The notes: generated by a model not told the origin, from the letters alone. A stretch of DNA of 64,000 nt from CAYNRA01 sp046293395 (GCA_046293395.1 JBKBOU010000002.1:248001-312000); one strand, 5' to 3'. Counted from the first letter of the stretch, positions 45,648 through 54,861 are shown. A program made the numbers and translations.

Positions 45648-45655
45648 TATTTTTG
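45648..45655 (+). promoter_or_regulatory. Candidate -7 element of C25 peptidase gene
   Basis: TATTTTTG, 33 bases before the ATG at 45688, with a TTG at 23 bases upstream (45622-45624), slightly wider than ideal. Confidence 0.42.
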
Positions 45656-45687
45656 ATAAATGCCTGAAAACAAATCATTCTTAGACC

Positions 45688-48600
45688 ATGAAATACAAAC
45701 AAATCGCTTTATGGCTATTCGTCTCTTTTTGCTCTACCCAGCCAATCTTCTGTCAAAGCAATCTAGACACCTCTCTCCCTCCGATTATCTTGGAAATCAG
45801 ACAAAATGGAATTTACTATATTACCGGGCAGACGCTTCAAAATGCAGGTTGGGATGTAACAAATTTGAAGAAAAACCACCTTCGTCTTTTCTTGCATGAC
45901 AAAGAAATCCCGCTCCGGATTTCAAATGAAAGTGCTGAGTTGTCTTTGACAGACACACTTGTCTTTTACGGAAAACAAAACAACGGTGTGTTGGATTCTG
46001 TACTTTATGCCTCTCACCAACGCGCCAATCCGTTTGTATCAGTCTTTAAAGAAGCGAATTATTACTATTTAACCCATTCACTGCAAGAGATAGGAAAGCG
46101 TATTCCCCTCATTTTACCAGAAATCCATACGTCATCTTCTGCCATTGCCATTCAAAAAGAAATTTTCGTTTTTGATGAATCCTACTCGACCAACGCGACA
46201 AACGGGCTTGTGCCTATTTTACAACAAAGTATTTGGGAAGAAGGAGAAGGTTGGAGTGGATTGCCCCGAAGTGCAGATACAACCAATCAAGGGCTATTTC
46301 AACTGACGAAGCTACCACAAGACTCGGTACAAGTCTGGATTCGCCTGGCAGGTCGCTCTCGAGTTTGGCATTCGTTGCGTGTAGAAATTGCTCATTTCTC
46401 CCAAGATATACGCATACCGCCTTTTGGCTGGAAGGATATTTTGTTCAAATTCCCTGCACAGATTATCACCGAAAAACACATTCCTTGGAAGATAACAAGC
46501 CTGCAAAAACAACCTTTGGACTGGTTTTCTTTTTCATTTGTTCAAATTCAATACCCGTATTCTTTATCTAAATTTTATCCTACTTTTTCCAACGAACTCG
46601 TTCATTTACCTGCCCGTACCGCCTATTTATTCTCCCTAGAACCCAACACAAATTTATGGGATATTAGCGATATGGATTCTCCAAAAATAATTGATTATCA
46701 ATCAGTTAATACACTTATTTCTTTCAAATCTGGGGATAAAAATTCATCTACGCTTTTTCATACAACTTCATACCTATCTCCGACTTCAATTCGCCGAGCC
46801 GAAAGAATAGATTCACCCAAATCAGGGACAAATTTTGTCATCATCACCTCAAAACATTTGCAAGAAAAAGTACGTGAATACGCTGCTTACAGAGCAACAG
46901 CCCAAGGCGGAAATTACACGCCATTTGTCATGACAACCGAACAAATTCGAGATGCTTTTGGCTACGGAGAAACAACGCCTTGGATGATTCAGAAAGTATT
47001 GCACGCATTTGGTCCTAAATTAGCGCAAAATACACATGTATTTCTGATAGGACGTGGCATGAGTTTTCCTGGAAAAATCACAACTTCGCGACAAGAAAAT
47101 CTGGTTCCTACCTTCGGCTATCCTGCCTCTGATATTCTCTTAACAACTGGTTTTAATCAAATAATTGATTCTTTACCAGTTTATCCGATTGGACGACTAC
47201 CTTGCATGGATGAAGAGGAAGTAGCTATATATCTCAAAAAAGTGCAAGAATATGAACAACAAAATCAACCCTATCTTCTTCAAAAAAAAGTACTTCATTT
47301 AAGCGGAGGTAGAGGAACGGCTGAAAGAGAACAATTGAAAAAAATACTTCAAAATGTGGCTGAAAAAACCAAAGGAGGTAGCTTGTCACCTATTTTTTGG
47401 ACGAAAAACAAATCCACAAACGAAGAAATAGAAAAAGTAATGATTCAAAAAGAACTTCAAGAAGGAGTTGGAATGGTTACGTTTTTAGGACACGGTGCCT
47501 CTTCTTATTTGGATTTTGACATTGGTTTTGCGTCAAATCCCAGCAATCAAATGGAGAATAAAGGAAAATATCCTCTTTTATTTTTCAATGGGTGTGGTGT
47601 CGGAAATATCTTTAATCGGCGAGAAACCCTGACCACCGACTGGCTTTTGGCGGAAGATAAAGGTGCGATTGCTGTACTTGCCCATTCCTTTTGGAGTTTT
47701 TTGGGGCCAACAGAAATGTATCTCCAAACTTTATACGATGTACTATTTAATCAAGAAACAGACCGAGATGTCAGTATTGGACAAATCCAGTTAGACGTAT
47801 ATAAAAAATGGCAAGAACGCGCAAAAACAGATGCGTATCTGCGTGCCAATTGCCAACAAATCATTCTACAAGGTGATCCCGCACTCATTTTATTCCGGAA
47901 AACACAACCAGACTTGTCCATAGACAAACATTCTATCTATATTCAATCAACAAAATTAAGTAAAACCATCGCTGAAAATGACTCTGTATTTGTCGTTATT
48001 CCCATTCAAAATCGAGGGAAATACAGTCATGGCATGAAATATCGCGTGGAAATAACCAGCCATGGCAATCAAAAAGAAAATTACATACAAGACTTTCCCC
48101 TTTTTCCTTACCAAGATACATTGGTAGTACCTATTTCCACCCAAAATCAGCCTTATCGGTTATCTATTGCTATCAATCCCGATAAAAACATACCAGAATT
48201 TACCCAAGAAAACAATACAGCAACCTTACAACTCCCTGATTTTCAGAACTATGGAAAATCCAACACCTATCCAGAGGCATTTTACAAAGATACAACGCCT
48301 CCTCTCCTTTATTTTTCTACGACCGCAAAAATGCTTCAGCCAACAGATACATTGCACACAAAATCTTTCCTGTATCTTGAATTAATAGACAACGAACCAC
48401 TGGATACAGCCAACGCAACAAACATTCTACAAGTCTTTTACCGAACTTGTCCGACGTGTGAAACGCACCTTTTGCCTTTTGATCAACTTCAGCAAAACAC
48501 ATCACGAAGTATCTCATTTCGCTATTCCCTTCGTACATTTTCACCAGGTGACTATGAATTTTGGGCTCAGGGGAAAGACCAAAAGGGCAATTTGTCCAAC

Positions 48601-48903
48601 TTTCTTCAAAATTCGTTTTACCTGAAAGAAGACATATCGACCTCCTTCCATGTCAATCCCAGTCCGTTCAATAGTTACTTACGGGCTACATGGGAAGTCG
48701 AAACAGCGGATACAAATGGTTTGCTTGAAATCATAAATATGCAAGGGAAAATCACGTACTCAAACCAAATTGATTTAGCTAAAAAAGAATACATTATCAA
48801 TACAAAAAACTGGTATTCAGGAAGTTATATAATCTCACTTAAGTGGAAAAACAAAGACGGTGAATGGCAGAGAAAGCAATTAGTCATTCAATGTATTCCC
48901 TAA
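45688..48903 (+). CDS. Gingipain-like (C25) cysteine peptidase of the PorU/PorU2 type
   Basis: Large exported protein of 1071 residues: signal peptide (1-22, IFCQS), beta-rich N-terminal half, a C25 peptidase domain (about 385-745) with the histidine H602 in FLGHGAS and the nucleophile C636 in FFNGCGVGN, a CARDB-like segment, and a C-terminal sorting-domain-like end (about 990-1071, VNPSPFNSYLRA, SGSYIISLKWK). This architecture matches PorU, the T9SS sortase that removes CTDs, or the parallel PorU2 family of Cytophagales. Both would sit at the outer surface. It has its own promoter-like element. The last 24 bases overlap the 3' end of a convergent lipoprotein gene. Confidence 0.88.
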   Translation: MKYKQIALWLFVSFCSTQPIFCQSNLDTSLPPIILEIRQNGIYYITGQTLQNAGWDVTNLKKNHLRLFLHDKEIPLRISNESAELSLTDTLVFYGKQNNGVLDSVLYASHQRANPFVSVFKEANYYYLTHSLQEIGKRIPLILPEIHTSSSAIAIQKEIFVFDESYSTNATNGLVPILQQSIWEEGEGWSGLPRSADTTNQGLFQLTKLPQDSVQVWIRLAGRSRVWHSLRVEIAHFSQDIRIPPFGWKDILFKFPAQIITEKHIPWKITSLQKQPLDWFSFSFVQIQYPYSLSKFYPTFSNELVHLPARTAYLFSLEPNTNLWDISDMDSPKIIDYQSVNTLISFKSGDKNSSTLFHTTSYLSPTSIRRAERIDSPKSGTNFVIITSKHLQEKVREYAAYRATAQGGNYTPFVMTTEQIRDAFGYGETTPWMIQKVLHAFGPKLAQNTHVFLIGRGMSFPGKITTSRQENLVPTFGYPASDILLTTGFNQIIDSLPVYPIGRLPCMDEEEVAIYLKKVQEYEQQNQPYLLQKKVLHLSGGRGTAEREQLKKILQNVAEKTKGGSLSPIFWTKNKSTNEEIEKVMIQKELQEGVGMVTFLGHGASSYLDFDIGFASNPSNQMENKGKYPLLFFNGCGVGNIFNRRETLTTDWLLAEDKGAIAVLAHSFWSFLGPTEMYLQTLYDVLFNQETDRDVSIGQIQLDVYKKWQERAKTDAYLRANCQQIILQGDPALILFRKTQPDLSIDKHSIYIQSTKLSKTIAENDSVFVVIPIQNRGKYSHGMKYRVEITSHGNQKENYIQDFPLFPYQDTLVVPISTQNQPYRLSIAINPDKNIPEFTQENNTATLQLPDFQNYGKSNTYPEAFYKDTTPPLLYFSTTAKMLQPTDTLHTKSFLYLELIDNEPLDTANATNILQVFYRTCPTCETHLLPFDQLQQNTSRSISFRYSLRTFSPGDYEFWAQGKDQKGNLSNFLQNSFYLKEDISTSFHVNPSPFNSYLRATWEVETADTNGLLEIINMQGKITYSNQIDLAKKEYIINTKNWYSGSYIISLKWKNKDGEWQRKQLVIQCIP

Positions 48904-49599
48904 TCGTATGCGGGATACGGTTCGTTCGTAGCCATTTGTAACGATGCCCAAGCCGATACATTCAGGTGAATCTTCACAATATTGGAGGCTCACTTGGTAT
49001 TTTTGCAAAAGACCAACAGACGGTGCATACCATTCGATGTGTTTTTGAAGATGAATAAGGGAAGAATCTGCTTGATAAGTGATTTCTGTGGCAAAAGGAA
49101 TGACTTTTTCTTGCCATTTTTTCTCGATGAGCAGCGAAGAAACCTGAGCAAAAGCACTTGTCTGTTCGGCATTTCCGGCGTACATCTGCCATGATTTGGA
49201 AGTATAGATAGGAAATTGGAGTTTTGTTTGCCATTGATTTCTCTCCAGTACGACAAAAGAAGCAAGGGTTTGCTTGACGAGCGAAATTGAGTCCAATCTC
49301 CAAGCGGTTGTCAAGCTAGACGCTGAATAATATTCAACTATAAATACTTGATTATCAAATCTTAATGAATCTTTCAAGAAAACCATTTTCAAATAAAATC
49401 GTCTGTTTTGTGAGGATTCGGAGGAACTGAATTTTCGCTCATTCACCTCAAAGAATTGTGTCATTCCGTCGGAAATTGGGATAGAAGACCAAGAAAGAGG
49501 AGCTTTCATCCGTTCTTTTTCACAAGCCGTGCAACAGACAATTAGGAGGAAGACGGAAATATTTCTAACCAAAGCAAGAAGTACGTTATTTTGAAGCAT
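48880..49599 (-). CDS. Lipoprotein of unknown function in RiPP operon
   Basis: 239 residues with a lipoprotein signal (hydrophobic 14-22, lipobox C26 in CCTACEKE). A TTG at codon 10 is an alternative start. The mature part is beta-rich with two cysteines near the C-terminus (YCEDSPECIG) that may form a disulfide. It overlaps the asparagine-synthase-like gene by 58 bases and is the last gene of the four-gene minus-strand operon. I recognise no family; possible roles are immunity, export or surface function for the peptide product, all speculative. It is not a transglutaminase-type B2 peptidase. Confidence 0.75.
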   Translation of the reverse strand: MLQNNVLLALVRNISVFLLIVCCTACEKERMKAPLSWSSIPISDGMTQFFEVNERKFSSSESSQNRRFYLKMVFLKDSLRFDNQVFIVEYYSASSLTTAWRLDSISLVKQTLASFVVLERNQWQTKLQFPIYTSKSWQMYAGNAEQTSAFAQVSSLLIEKKWQEKVIPFATEITYQADSSLIHLQKHIEWYAPSVGLLQKYQVSLQYCEDSPECIGLGIVTNGYERTVSRIRLGNTLND

Positions 49600-51269
49600 T
49601 GTTCAATTTGTTTCATGGATACTTTTTTATTATGTAGAATTTCTTGTTTTGTATTTTGCCAATTTATCCACTCTTTTTGTGAAATAAAGTCATTCTCCCG
49701 AGCAGTTATTTCTCTTTTTTCAGGAAACGCTTGCAGTAAATTTCGAAGAGAATGGAGTAAATATGTGGTAAATGTAGCCTTAGAGGTTCTTTGTCTAATT
49801 ATTTCGGGCAAAATATCCTTCATTGCTTCGCGCAATAATCCTCTACGTGCACCGAGAGCAAAGTTTCGTTCACTCGTAAAACAGAGTGCCCATTCGAATA
49901 AATTAAAATCTTGAAAAGGAAAGACAACTTTTGTTCCATACGACCGTCCGAGAACATAAAGTAGTTCGTTTGCAGTGATAGTAATCTGTGAAAAATGACT
50001 TTCCCAATGCTTTTTTTGCTCCGGATTCAGTCCATCAGGCGTTTGTAACCTCTTTATTTTCGCAGAGACCAGCACATCTCTTTTTCTGGGTACTTGCATG
50101 AACTGCTTCACAATGCTTTTTAGATAAGACGCAGGTAAAACCCCCTTTAGAAAACAATTTATTTGTTTGGTAAGAAAAAAAAGAATTCCTTTTTCTCGCC
50201 AAACAGTGGCAGCTTTTATCCAAGCAGCTTGGTAATGAGAAGAGCGAAAATGAGGCGAGGTTCTCCATTGGTACAAGGCTTGAAAGTTTGGTTTTTCCCA
50301 AATAGCTGAGCTGTAAAATTCATTCGTTCCAATGATAGAATCACCGCCATGTCCGGAGAAAAAAAGCGAAATAGCCTTCTCTTTTACAACCTCAAAAAGT
50401 GGAATGTGAAGTGCCGATGGCGCTGCCATTGTATCAGGCTGTCCCATCAAAAACAGCGTATGTTGAACATCGGAATGAGTTGCCGACGACACACGTATTT
50501 TATCTACATGAAGGTCAGAAAAATACGCCTCCATTGCTTGAATATACAAAGATTCATCTGCCTCTTTTCCATCCATTACGGCATACAAAGCCCGAATATT
50601 TTTATGTTTGTTGAGCAAAACAGAAACAATAGACGAAGAATCCAGCCCACCACTTAGATTAGCCGCTATGCCGTTATTTATTTCTGCAAATCGAGAGACA
50701 GAAACGGCAAAATAATCTCTCACTTCTTGAATAATCACATCTGGATGATGGTTTTCATATCTCGGAATCCAAGCTTTTAAGTAATGTTCAAGCGTAAATT
50801 CCCCTTTTGAATCAATAATAAGGCAATGTTGAGGTAAAATTCGTTCAATTTCAGCATATACCGTTTGGTTATGTACCAATTTAGCAGAAGAAAAAGGTTG
50901 GAGGTATTCTTGTACAAAATCCGGGTTGATTGTCAGGGAAAAAGGGAATAAATCAATCAATTCTTTGAAAATATCTGTAACATAAAAATACCCCTTTAAT
51001 ACGTAAAAAAACAAAGGGCAAGTGGCAAACTCATCCACCTTTACCCAATATTTTTTTTGCTTTTTATCCCAGAGAACAAAACTATAAGATGGTCCAAAAT
51101 GCAAGTTCTCCCAAGTGTTGAGAGAATCCAATTTCGACTGAATTTCTTCCTCGGTGAATACCCAAGCCGACGTGTACCAAAGCGTGACTTTTTTATCTGA
51201 AAAGCAGTGCCAAAATAATGTATTACCACTGCAAGTTGGCGGACTGTCTGGATGAAAAGTAAGCACCAT
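49542..51269 (-). CDS. Asparagine-synthase-like lasso-peptide cyclase (LarB/McjC type) candidate
   Basis: 575 residues. The ATP-binding P-loop SGGLDSS (206-212) and FSGHGGDSIIG (304-314) belong to the AsnB/ATP-PPase domain (about 175-560). The N-terminal ~165 residues look like the class II amidotransferase fold but the essential cysteine at position 2 is replaced by Val (MVLTF), so it cannot hydrolyse glutamine. That, and the immediate presence of a lasso-type precursor gene 3 bases upstream, fits lasso cyclases, which adenylate an Asp or Glu side chain and form the macrolactam. Housekeeping AsnB would retain Cys2. Start ATG at 51269. The 3' end overlaps a lipoprotein gene by 58 bases. Confidence 0.85.
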   Translation of the reverse strand: MVLTFHPDSPPTCSGNTLFWHCFSDKKVTLWYTSAWVFTEEEIQSKLDSLNTWENLHFGPSYSFVLWDKKQKKYWVKVDEFATCPLFFYVLKGYFYVTDIFKELIDLFPFSLTINPDFVQEYLQPFSSAKLVHNQTVYAEIERILPQHCLIIDSKGEFTLEHYLKAWIPRYENHHPDVIIQEVRDYFAVSVSRFAEINNGIAANLSGGLDSSSIVSVLLNKHKNIRALYAVMDGKEADESLYIQAMEAYFSDLHVDKIRVSSATHSDVQHTLFLMGQPDTMAAPSALHIPLFEVVKEKAISLFFSGHGGDSIIGTNEFYSSAIWEKPNFQALYQWRTSPHFRSSHYQAAWIKAATVWREKGILFFLTKQINCFLKGVLPASYLKSIVKQFMQVPRKRDVLVSAKIKRLQTPDGLNPEQKKHWESHFSQITITANELLYVLGRSYGTKVVFPFQDFNLFEWALCFTSERNFALGARRGLLREAMKDILPEIIRQRTSKATFTTYLLHSLRNLLQAFPEKREITARENDFISQKEWINWQNTKQEILHNKKVSMKQIEQCFKITYFLLWLEIFPSSS

Positions 51270-51272
51270 GGT

Positions 51273-51410
51273 TTAAATTTCTTCGTCATTGTACGAGGTG
51301 CCAAAATCAATCGTCGAGCCTGTTTTAGCTGTAATTTTAGCGACAGTCCCTTTTCTAGTAACGAGCGGTTTTACGTATTTTTTTTTCGTAGGTTTGTTTA
51401 CTTCTTTCAC
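51273..51410 (-). CDS. Lasso-type RiPP precursor peptide candidate, 45 aa
   Basis: Small ORF from GTG (51410) to TAA, 3 bases before the cyclase ATG and 15 bases after the previous stop. The leader has KYVKPLVTRKGTVAKIT at residues 11-27: Tyr, two residues, Pro-Leu, then Gly and Ile-Thr, the signature bound by B1 proteins in lasso systems, with Thr at the penultimate position if cleavage falls after A28. That gives a 17-residue core KTGSTIDFGTSYNDEEI with Asp at position 7, able to form a seven-residue macrolactam; other cut sites put acid at 4-6. No ATG; a rare start or ATT/ATA upstream is possible. Ring type is inferred, not shown. Confidence 0.8.
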   Translation of the reverse strand: MKEVNKPTKKKYVKPLVTRKGTVAKITAKTGSTIDFGTSYNDEEI

Positions 51411-51425
51411 GGCAATCGAACTTAT

Positions 51426-52496
51426 TTAATTTGCTTTGTAAAGGATTTCATGGGTAATTTCTCCATTTTTTGATTGGAGTTGAAGGTAATATTTCCCTTC
51501 AGGAAGATGTTTAATCGAAATTTGAGTCAGTGATTTTGTCCAAGATTCATGCATAACAATTTGTCCGTTTTGATTTAAAACTTGGGCGGTTACAAATCTA
51601 TTTTCGGCTAAGGTAATGGAGTTTTGAGCTGGATTTGGATAAAATGGCACTTCATCCAAGGGGATATAATTTCGATTAACCGTTCGTAACGTAGAAAACG
51701 TCACTTCATTCGTCCAATCTACTGCTTTTAACCGATAATAGGTTATTTCTTTGTTTGGCAGAACGTCAACAAAAGAATACACAGCACCTCCCCCACCTTG
51801 GCCTTTCGGATTTTCCGTATGAATGGATGTAAAATCTTTTGCATTGGTACTTTTTTCAACGGCAAAATACTGAACATTGTCTTCCTCGGCTGTTTCCCAT
51901 TGCAGAAGAACTTCGGCGCGGTCACTTTTTTGCTGTGCAGTAAAAAAACGCCATTTTACAGGGAGTGGCGATGTCCCTGTCAGGCTCAATTGGTTTTTCA
52001 AGTGAAACGTACCAAGACCGCCTGTTGCTCCCCACGCATAAATTTTAAATAGAATGGGGTGTACTGTTTGGATGCTCAGGTTTAATTGAAAATTTTGCGT
52101 AGTTCCTGACAAAGTACCCGTTTCCAACTGTGTTTCTACGCCGTTGGTCAAAGAAGTAACCAAATAGTTAGTAGGACCAGTAGAAGAACGTTCAACAGTA
52201 AAAGAAAGGCCGCCTAATTCTAAGCCATAGTTGGGAGCAGGTGCTACTGAAAACGTCAGATATTTGGTTGTATCGAGTTGAGGAGCAACCCAAGATCTGG
52301 AAGCAAAAAAGTTGACTTTATCACTAGCCGTTATACCAGAGCTTCGCCTCAAAGGAAAAGCAGTGCTGTTTAAATCAGTGTCTGTACTGGATTGCGTGGT
52401 CTCATTTCCTAGATTTCCTGCGAACGAATAAATGGCTACTTGTGCATAACTGGGTACAGCACAAAAAAGTAGTAAATAGAGTACGTGTTTTTTCAT
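51426..52496 (-). CDS. T9SS-exported protein with type A sorting domain, first gene of RiPP operon
   Basis: 356 residues from ATG at 52496 (MKKHVLYLLLFCAVPSYAQ, signal peptide); an upstream in-frame start at 52556 would bury the signal. The body (about 25-190) is beta-sandwich-like with repeated Thr/Ser, followed by a fibronectin-like region (LQWETAEEDNVQYFAVEKS) and the C-terminal T9SS domain (VPFYPNPAQNSITLAE ... LPEGKYYLQLQS). It should be secreted by T9SS. Its stop is 15 bases before the lasso-type precursor gene, so they are probably cotranscribed. Function unknown; it may be the delivery partner or simply a neighbour. Confidence 0.82.
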   Translation of the reverse strand: MKKHVLYLLLFCAVPSYAQVAIYSFAGNLGNETTQSSTDTDLNSTAFPLRRSSGITASDKVNFFASRSWVAPQLDTTKYLTFSVAPAPNYGLELGGLSFTVERSSTGPTNYLVTSLTNGVETQLETGTLSGTTQNFQLNLSIQTVHPILFKIYAWGATGGLGTFHLKNQLSLTGTSPLPVKWRFFTAQQKSDRAEVLLQWETAEEDNVQYFAVEKSTNAKDFTSIHTENPKGQGGGGAVYSFVDVLPNKEITYYRLKAVDWTNEVTFSTLRTVNRNYIPLDEVPFYPNPAQNSITLAENRFVTAQVLNQNGQIVMHESWTKSLTQISIKHLPEGKYYLQLQSKNGEITHEILYKAN

Positions 52497-52662
52497 AGTT
52501 TTCTTGATTAATGGCTTGAATGAATACCAGAACGGAGATTTCGATTCGGCAAACAAGGTATGAGAAATATTTAAAAAACAGCTTAAAATAAGTACTTAAA
52601 TTCGTTTAGCACGGATAATTTTGCTGTCAAGGGATAGCGACTTATACTTTTTAAAAAATTTG

Positions 52663-52670
52663 TATATTTG
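52663..52670 (+). promoter_or_regulatory. Candidate -7 element of Gfo/Idh/MocA gene
   Basis: TATATTTG, a full TAnnTTTG match 38 bases before the ATG at 52708. No well-spaced TTG. Confidence 0.45.
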
Positions 52671-52707
52671 TTCAAAACAAACAAATCATCTAAATTCAAC
52701 CTAAAAC

Positions 52708-53784
52708 ATGCCTACATCACCCCTTCGCGTATTGGTCGTTGGCTGTGGCAATATGGGGGCTTCCCATGCTACGGCTTATCATCATCATCCCTCGTTTGAA
52801 ATCTGTGGACTTGTATCTCCTGGCTCAAGTAAAGAGCGTTTAAATGCTAAATTAGGCGACATTTACCCTCTTTACGATGCCTATACAGCGGCTTTGGCAG
52901 AGACAAAGCCAGATGCTGTCTGTATTTCTACCTACCCAGACACCCACGAAGACTACGCACTGCAAGCCATTGCTGCGGGCTGTCATGTATTCATCGAAAA
53001 ACCTCTAGCAGATACAGTAGCAGGGGCAGAACGCGTGATGGAAGCCGCTTTGAAGGCTGGAAAAAAAGTAGTAGTCGGATATATTTTACGACATCATCCG
53101 TCTTGGGCTAAATTTGTAGAACTCGCTCAGACCCTTGGAAAACCGCTCGTCATGCGGATGAACTTGAACCAGCAAAGCCATGGCGTGATGTGGGATGTCC
53201 ACAGAAACCTCATGAGAAGCTTGAGCCCAATTGTCGATTGTGGTGTACATTACATAGATATTATGTGTCTGATGACGCGTGCAAAACCCGTTCAAGTAAC
53301 TGCCATTGGCGCACGACTTACGGAGGATATTCCTGCCGGTAACTACAATTATGGACAATTACAAATCCGTTTTGACGATGGCTCTGTGGGTTGGTACGAA
53401 GCCGCCTGGGGGCCGATGGTCAGTGAAACTGCCTTTTTCATTAAGGATGTGATGGGTCCCAAAGGATGTGTATCAATTGTTGCTAAAGAAGCCGGGGCAA
53501 GTGGGAAGTCAGACGATGTTGATTCGCATACCAAAACGGAGTCGCTCAAATACCATCATGCTGATATTGACGCATACAATAACTTTACAAAAGATGATGT
53601 TTGGTATAATTTATCGGATGAACCCAACCACCAAGAATTGTGCAACAGAGAGCAAGCCTATTTCTACCAAGCTATCACAGAAAACCTAGATTTGACAGAC
53701 CACTTGACCGACGCCGTCAATAGCCTTCGCATCGCATTTGCCTGCGACGAGTCTGTACGAACAGGCCAAGTGGTACATTTGTAA
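52708..53784 (+). CDS. Gfo/Idh/MocA-family NAD(P)-dependent oxidoreductase
   Basis: 358 residues, two domains: Rossmann fold (1-125) with GCGNMGASHA for NAD(P) binding and the EKP motif in VFIEKPLADT containing the catalytic lysine, then an alpha/beta dimerisation domain that binds the sugar or inositol-like substrate with the HYID(I) region. Likely oxidises a cyclic polyol or sugar, exact substrate unknown. Not in an operon with the genes after it (108-base gap). Confidence 0.9.
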   Translation: MPTSPLRVLVVGCGNMGASHATAYHHHPSFEICGLVSPGSSKERLNAKLGDIYPLYDAYTAALAETKPDAVCISTYPDTHEDYALQAIAAGCHVFIEKPLADTVAGAERVMEAALKAGKKVVVGYILRHHPSWAKFVELAQTLGKPLVMRMNLNQQSHGVMWDVHRNLMRSLSPIVDCGVHYIDIMCLMTRAKPVQVTAIGARLTEDIPAGNYNYGQLQIRFDDGSVGWYEAAWGPMVSETAFFIKDVMGPKGCVSIVAKEAGASGKSDDVDSHTKTESLKYHHADIDAYNNFTKDDVWYNLSDEPNHQELCNREQAYFYQAITENLDLTDHLTDAVNSLRIAFACDESVRTGQVVHL

Positions 53785-53892
53785 ATCTCTGTTTGTCCTA
53801 CCCAAGGCCAGAAATTATTCGGTAAATCCTTAGAGTAAATGTAAAGAAAGAACGAACTTTGTTCATCATCTTTTTTTATTGAAATACATGGA

Positions 53893-54861
53893 ATGAATTG
53901 GAGTAAGTCACTTTCTACCATAGAATACTTGTTTATCTTCTTATTTCTGGCCTTGTACATCTGGTACTTCCTTCGTGTTCGTCTTGTTTCCAAGAAATTA
54001 GGCACAACGGCACGCTCCATTATTATCAAGGCTTTCCTACGGAGTGGAGCTTTTTCTCTGCTACTCATCGCATTGCTTGGGCCGAGTTTTGGGCTATCTG
54101 AAGTGGAGGCACGCGCAACGAGTAAAGATATTTTGATTGCCGTAGATCTTTCCAATTCGATGAATGCAAACGACATCGCTCCTACTCGTCTTGAACGGAC
54201 AAAAATGGCGCTCATTCAATTGGTCGAGGAACTTCAGGGAAACCGGATTGGTCTCCTAATTTTTGGTAAAGAAGCCGTGTTGCGAACTCCCCTCACGTAC
54301 GATACTTATACCCTCAAATCGCACATTCAGCAATTAGCCACTTGGCAAGTAAAAGAACAAGGCTCAGACTTGGTAAAACCGCTCCTTTTGGCACAAAGTA
54401 AGTTTGCTGAACTTCCCGGTAAGTCCTATTCACCCCGCATCTTGCTTACATTTACAGACGGAGAACACTTTGGCGACCCTTATTCCAGTCCTTTGCGCTT
54501 TTTTAAAAAGAATGGAATACATACCTATTTTATTGGCGTAGGTACACCAGAAGGGGGAAACATCAAGATGGCAGGACAAGTCAAACAAGACTCTAGCGGA
54601 AATCCTGTGCTGACGAAACGAAACGACCTTCTTCTTCGCGAAATGAGCAAATATACCCATGCATCCCTCCATTTCCTCTCATCGGATGCGCCTGGCGAGA
54701 CGGTTTTCCAGCTCACAGAGTCCATTCAAAAAATACAATCTGATGCAGTAGATTTGCGTAAAATACTGACTGCCAACGACAAATATTACTACTTCTTACT
54801 CCTTGGTCTTATCTTGTTGAGCTTAGATATCATCATTACTATTCAAAATGTTAAGCTATAA
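53893..54861 (+). CDS. VWA-domain membrane protein (BatA/BatB-like)
   Basis: 322 residues: two N-terminal hydrophobic segments (about 12-28 and 50-64), a von Willebrand A domain (about 78-270) with complete MIDAS residues D85, S87, S89 in DLSNSM, and a C-terminal membrane helix (about 299-318). This is the Bat (Bacteroides aerotolerance) protein layout. The usual neighbours BatB, BatD, BatE or the MoxR ATPase are not here, only a TPR gene after it with a 1-base overlap, so this is a reduced version. Confidence 0.85.
   Translation: MNWSKSLSTIEYLFIFLFLALYIWYFLRVRLVSKKLGTTARSIIIKAFLRSGAFSLLLIALLGPSFGLSEVEARATSKDILIAVDLSNSMNANDIAPTRLERTKMALIQLVEELQGNRIGLLIFGKEAVLRTPLTYDTYTLKSHIQQLATWQVKEQGSDLVKPLLLAQSKFAELPGKSYSPRILLTFTDGEHFGDPYSSPLRFFKKNGIHTYFIGVGTPEGGNIKMAGQVKQDSSGNPVLTKRNDLLLREMSKYTHASLHFLSSDAPGETVFQLTESIQKIQSDAVDLRKILTANDKYYYFLLLGLILLSLDIIITIQNVKL

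Noticed and set aside
48880..49599. Lipoprotein considered as lasso B2 leader peptidase
   Set aside because: It has a lipobox and no Cys-His-Asp transglutaminase pattern.
50035..50301. 88-codon minus-strand ORF inside the cyclase gene considered as a leader-binding B1 protein
   Set aside because: It is an out-of-frame shadow of the cyclase, Lys/Cys-rich, without the PqqD-like fold pattern.
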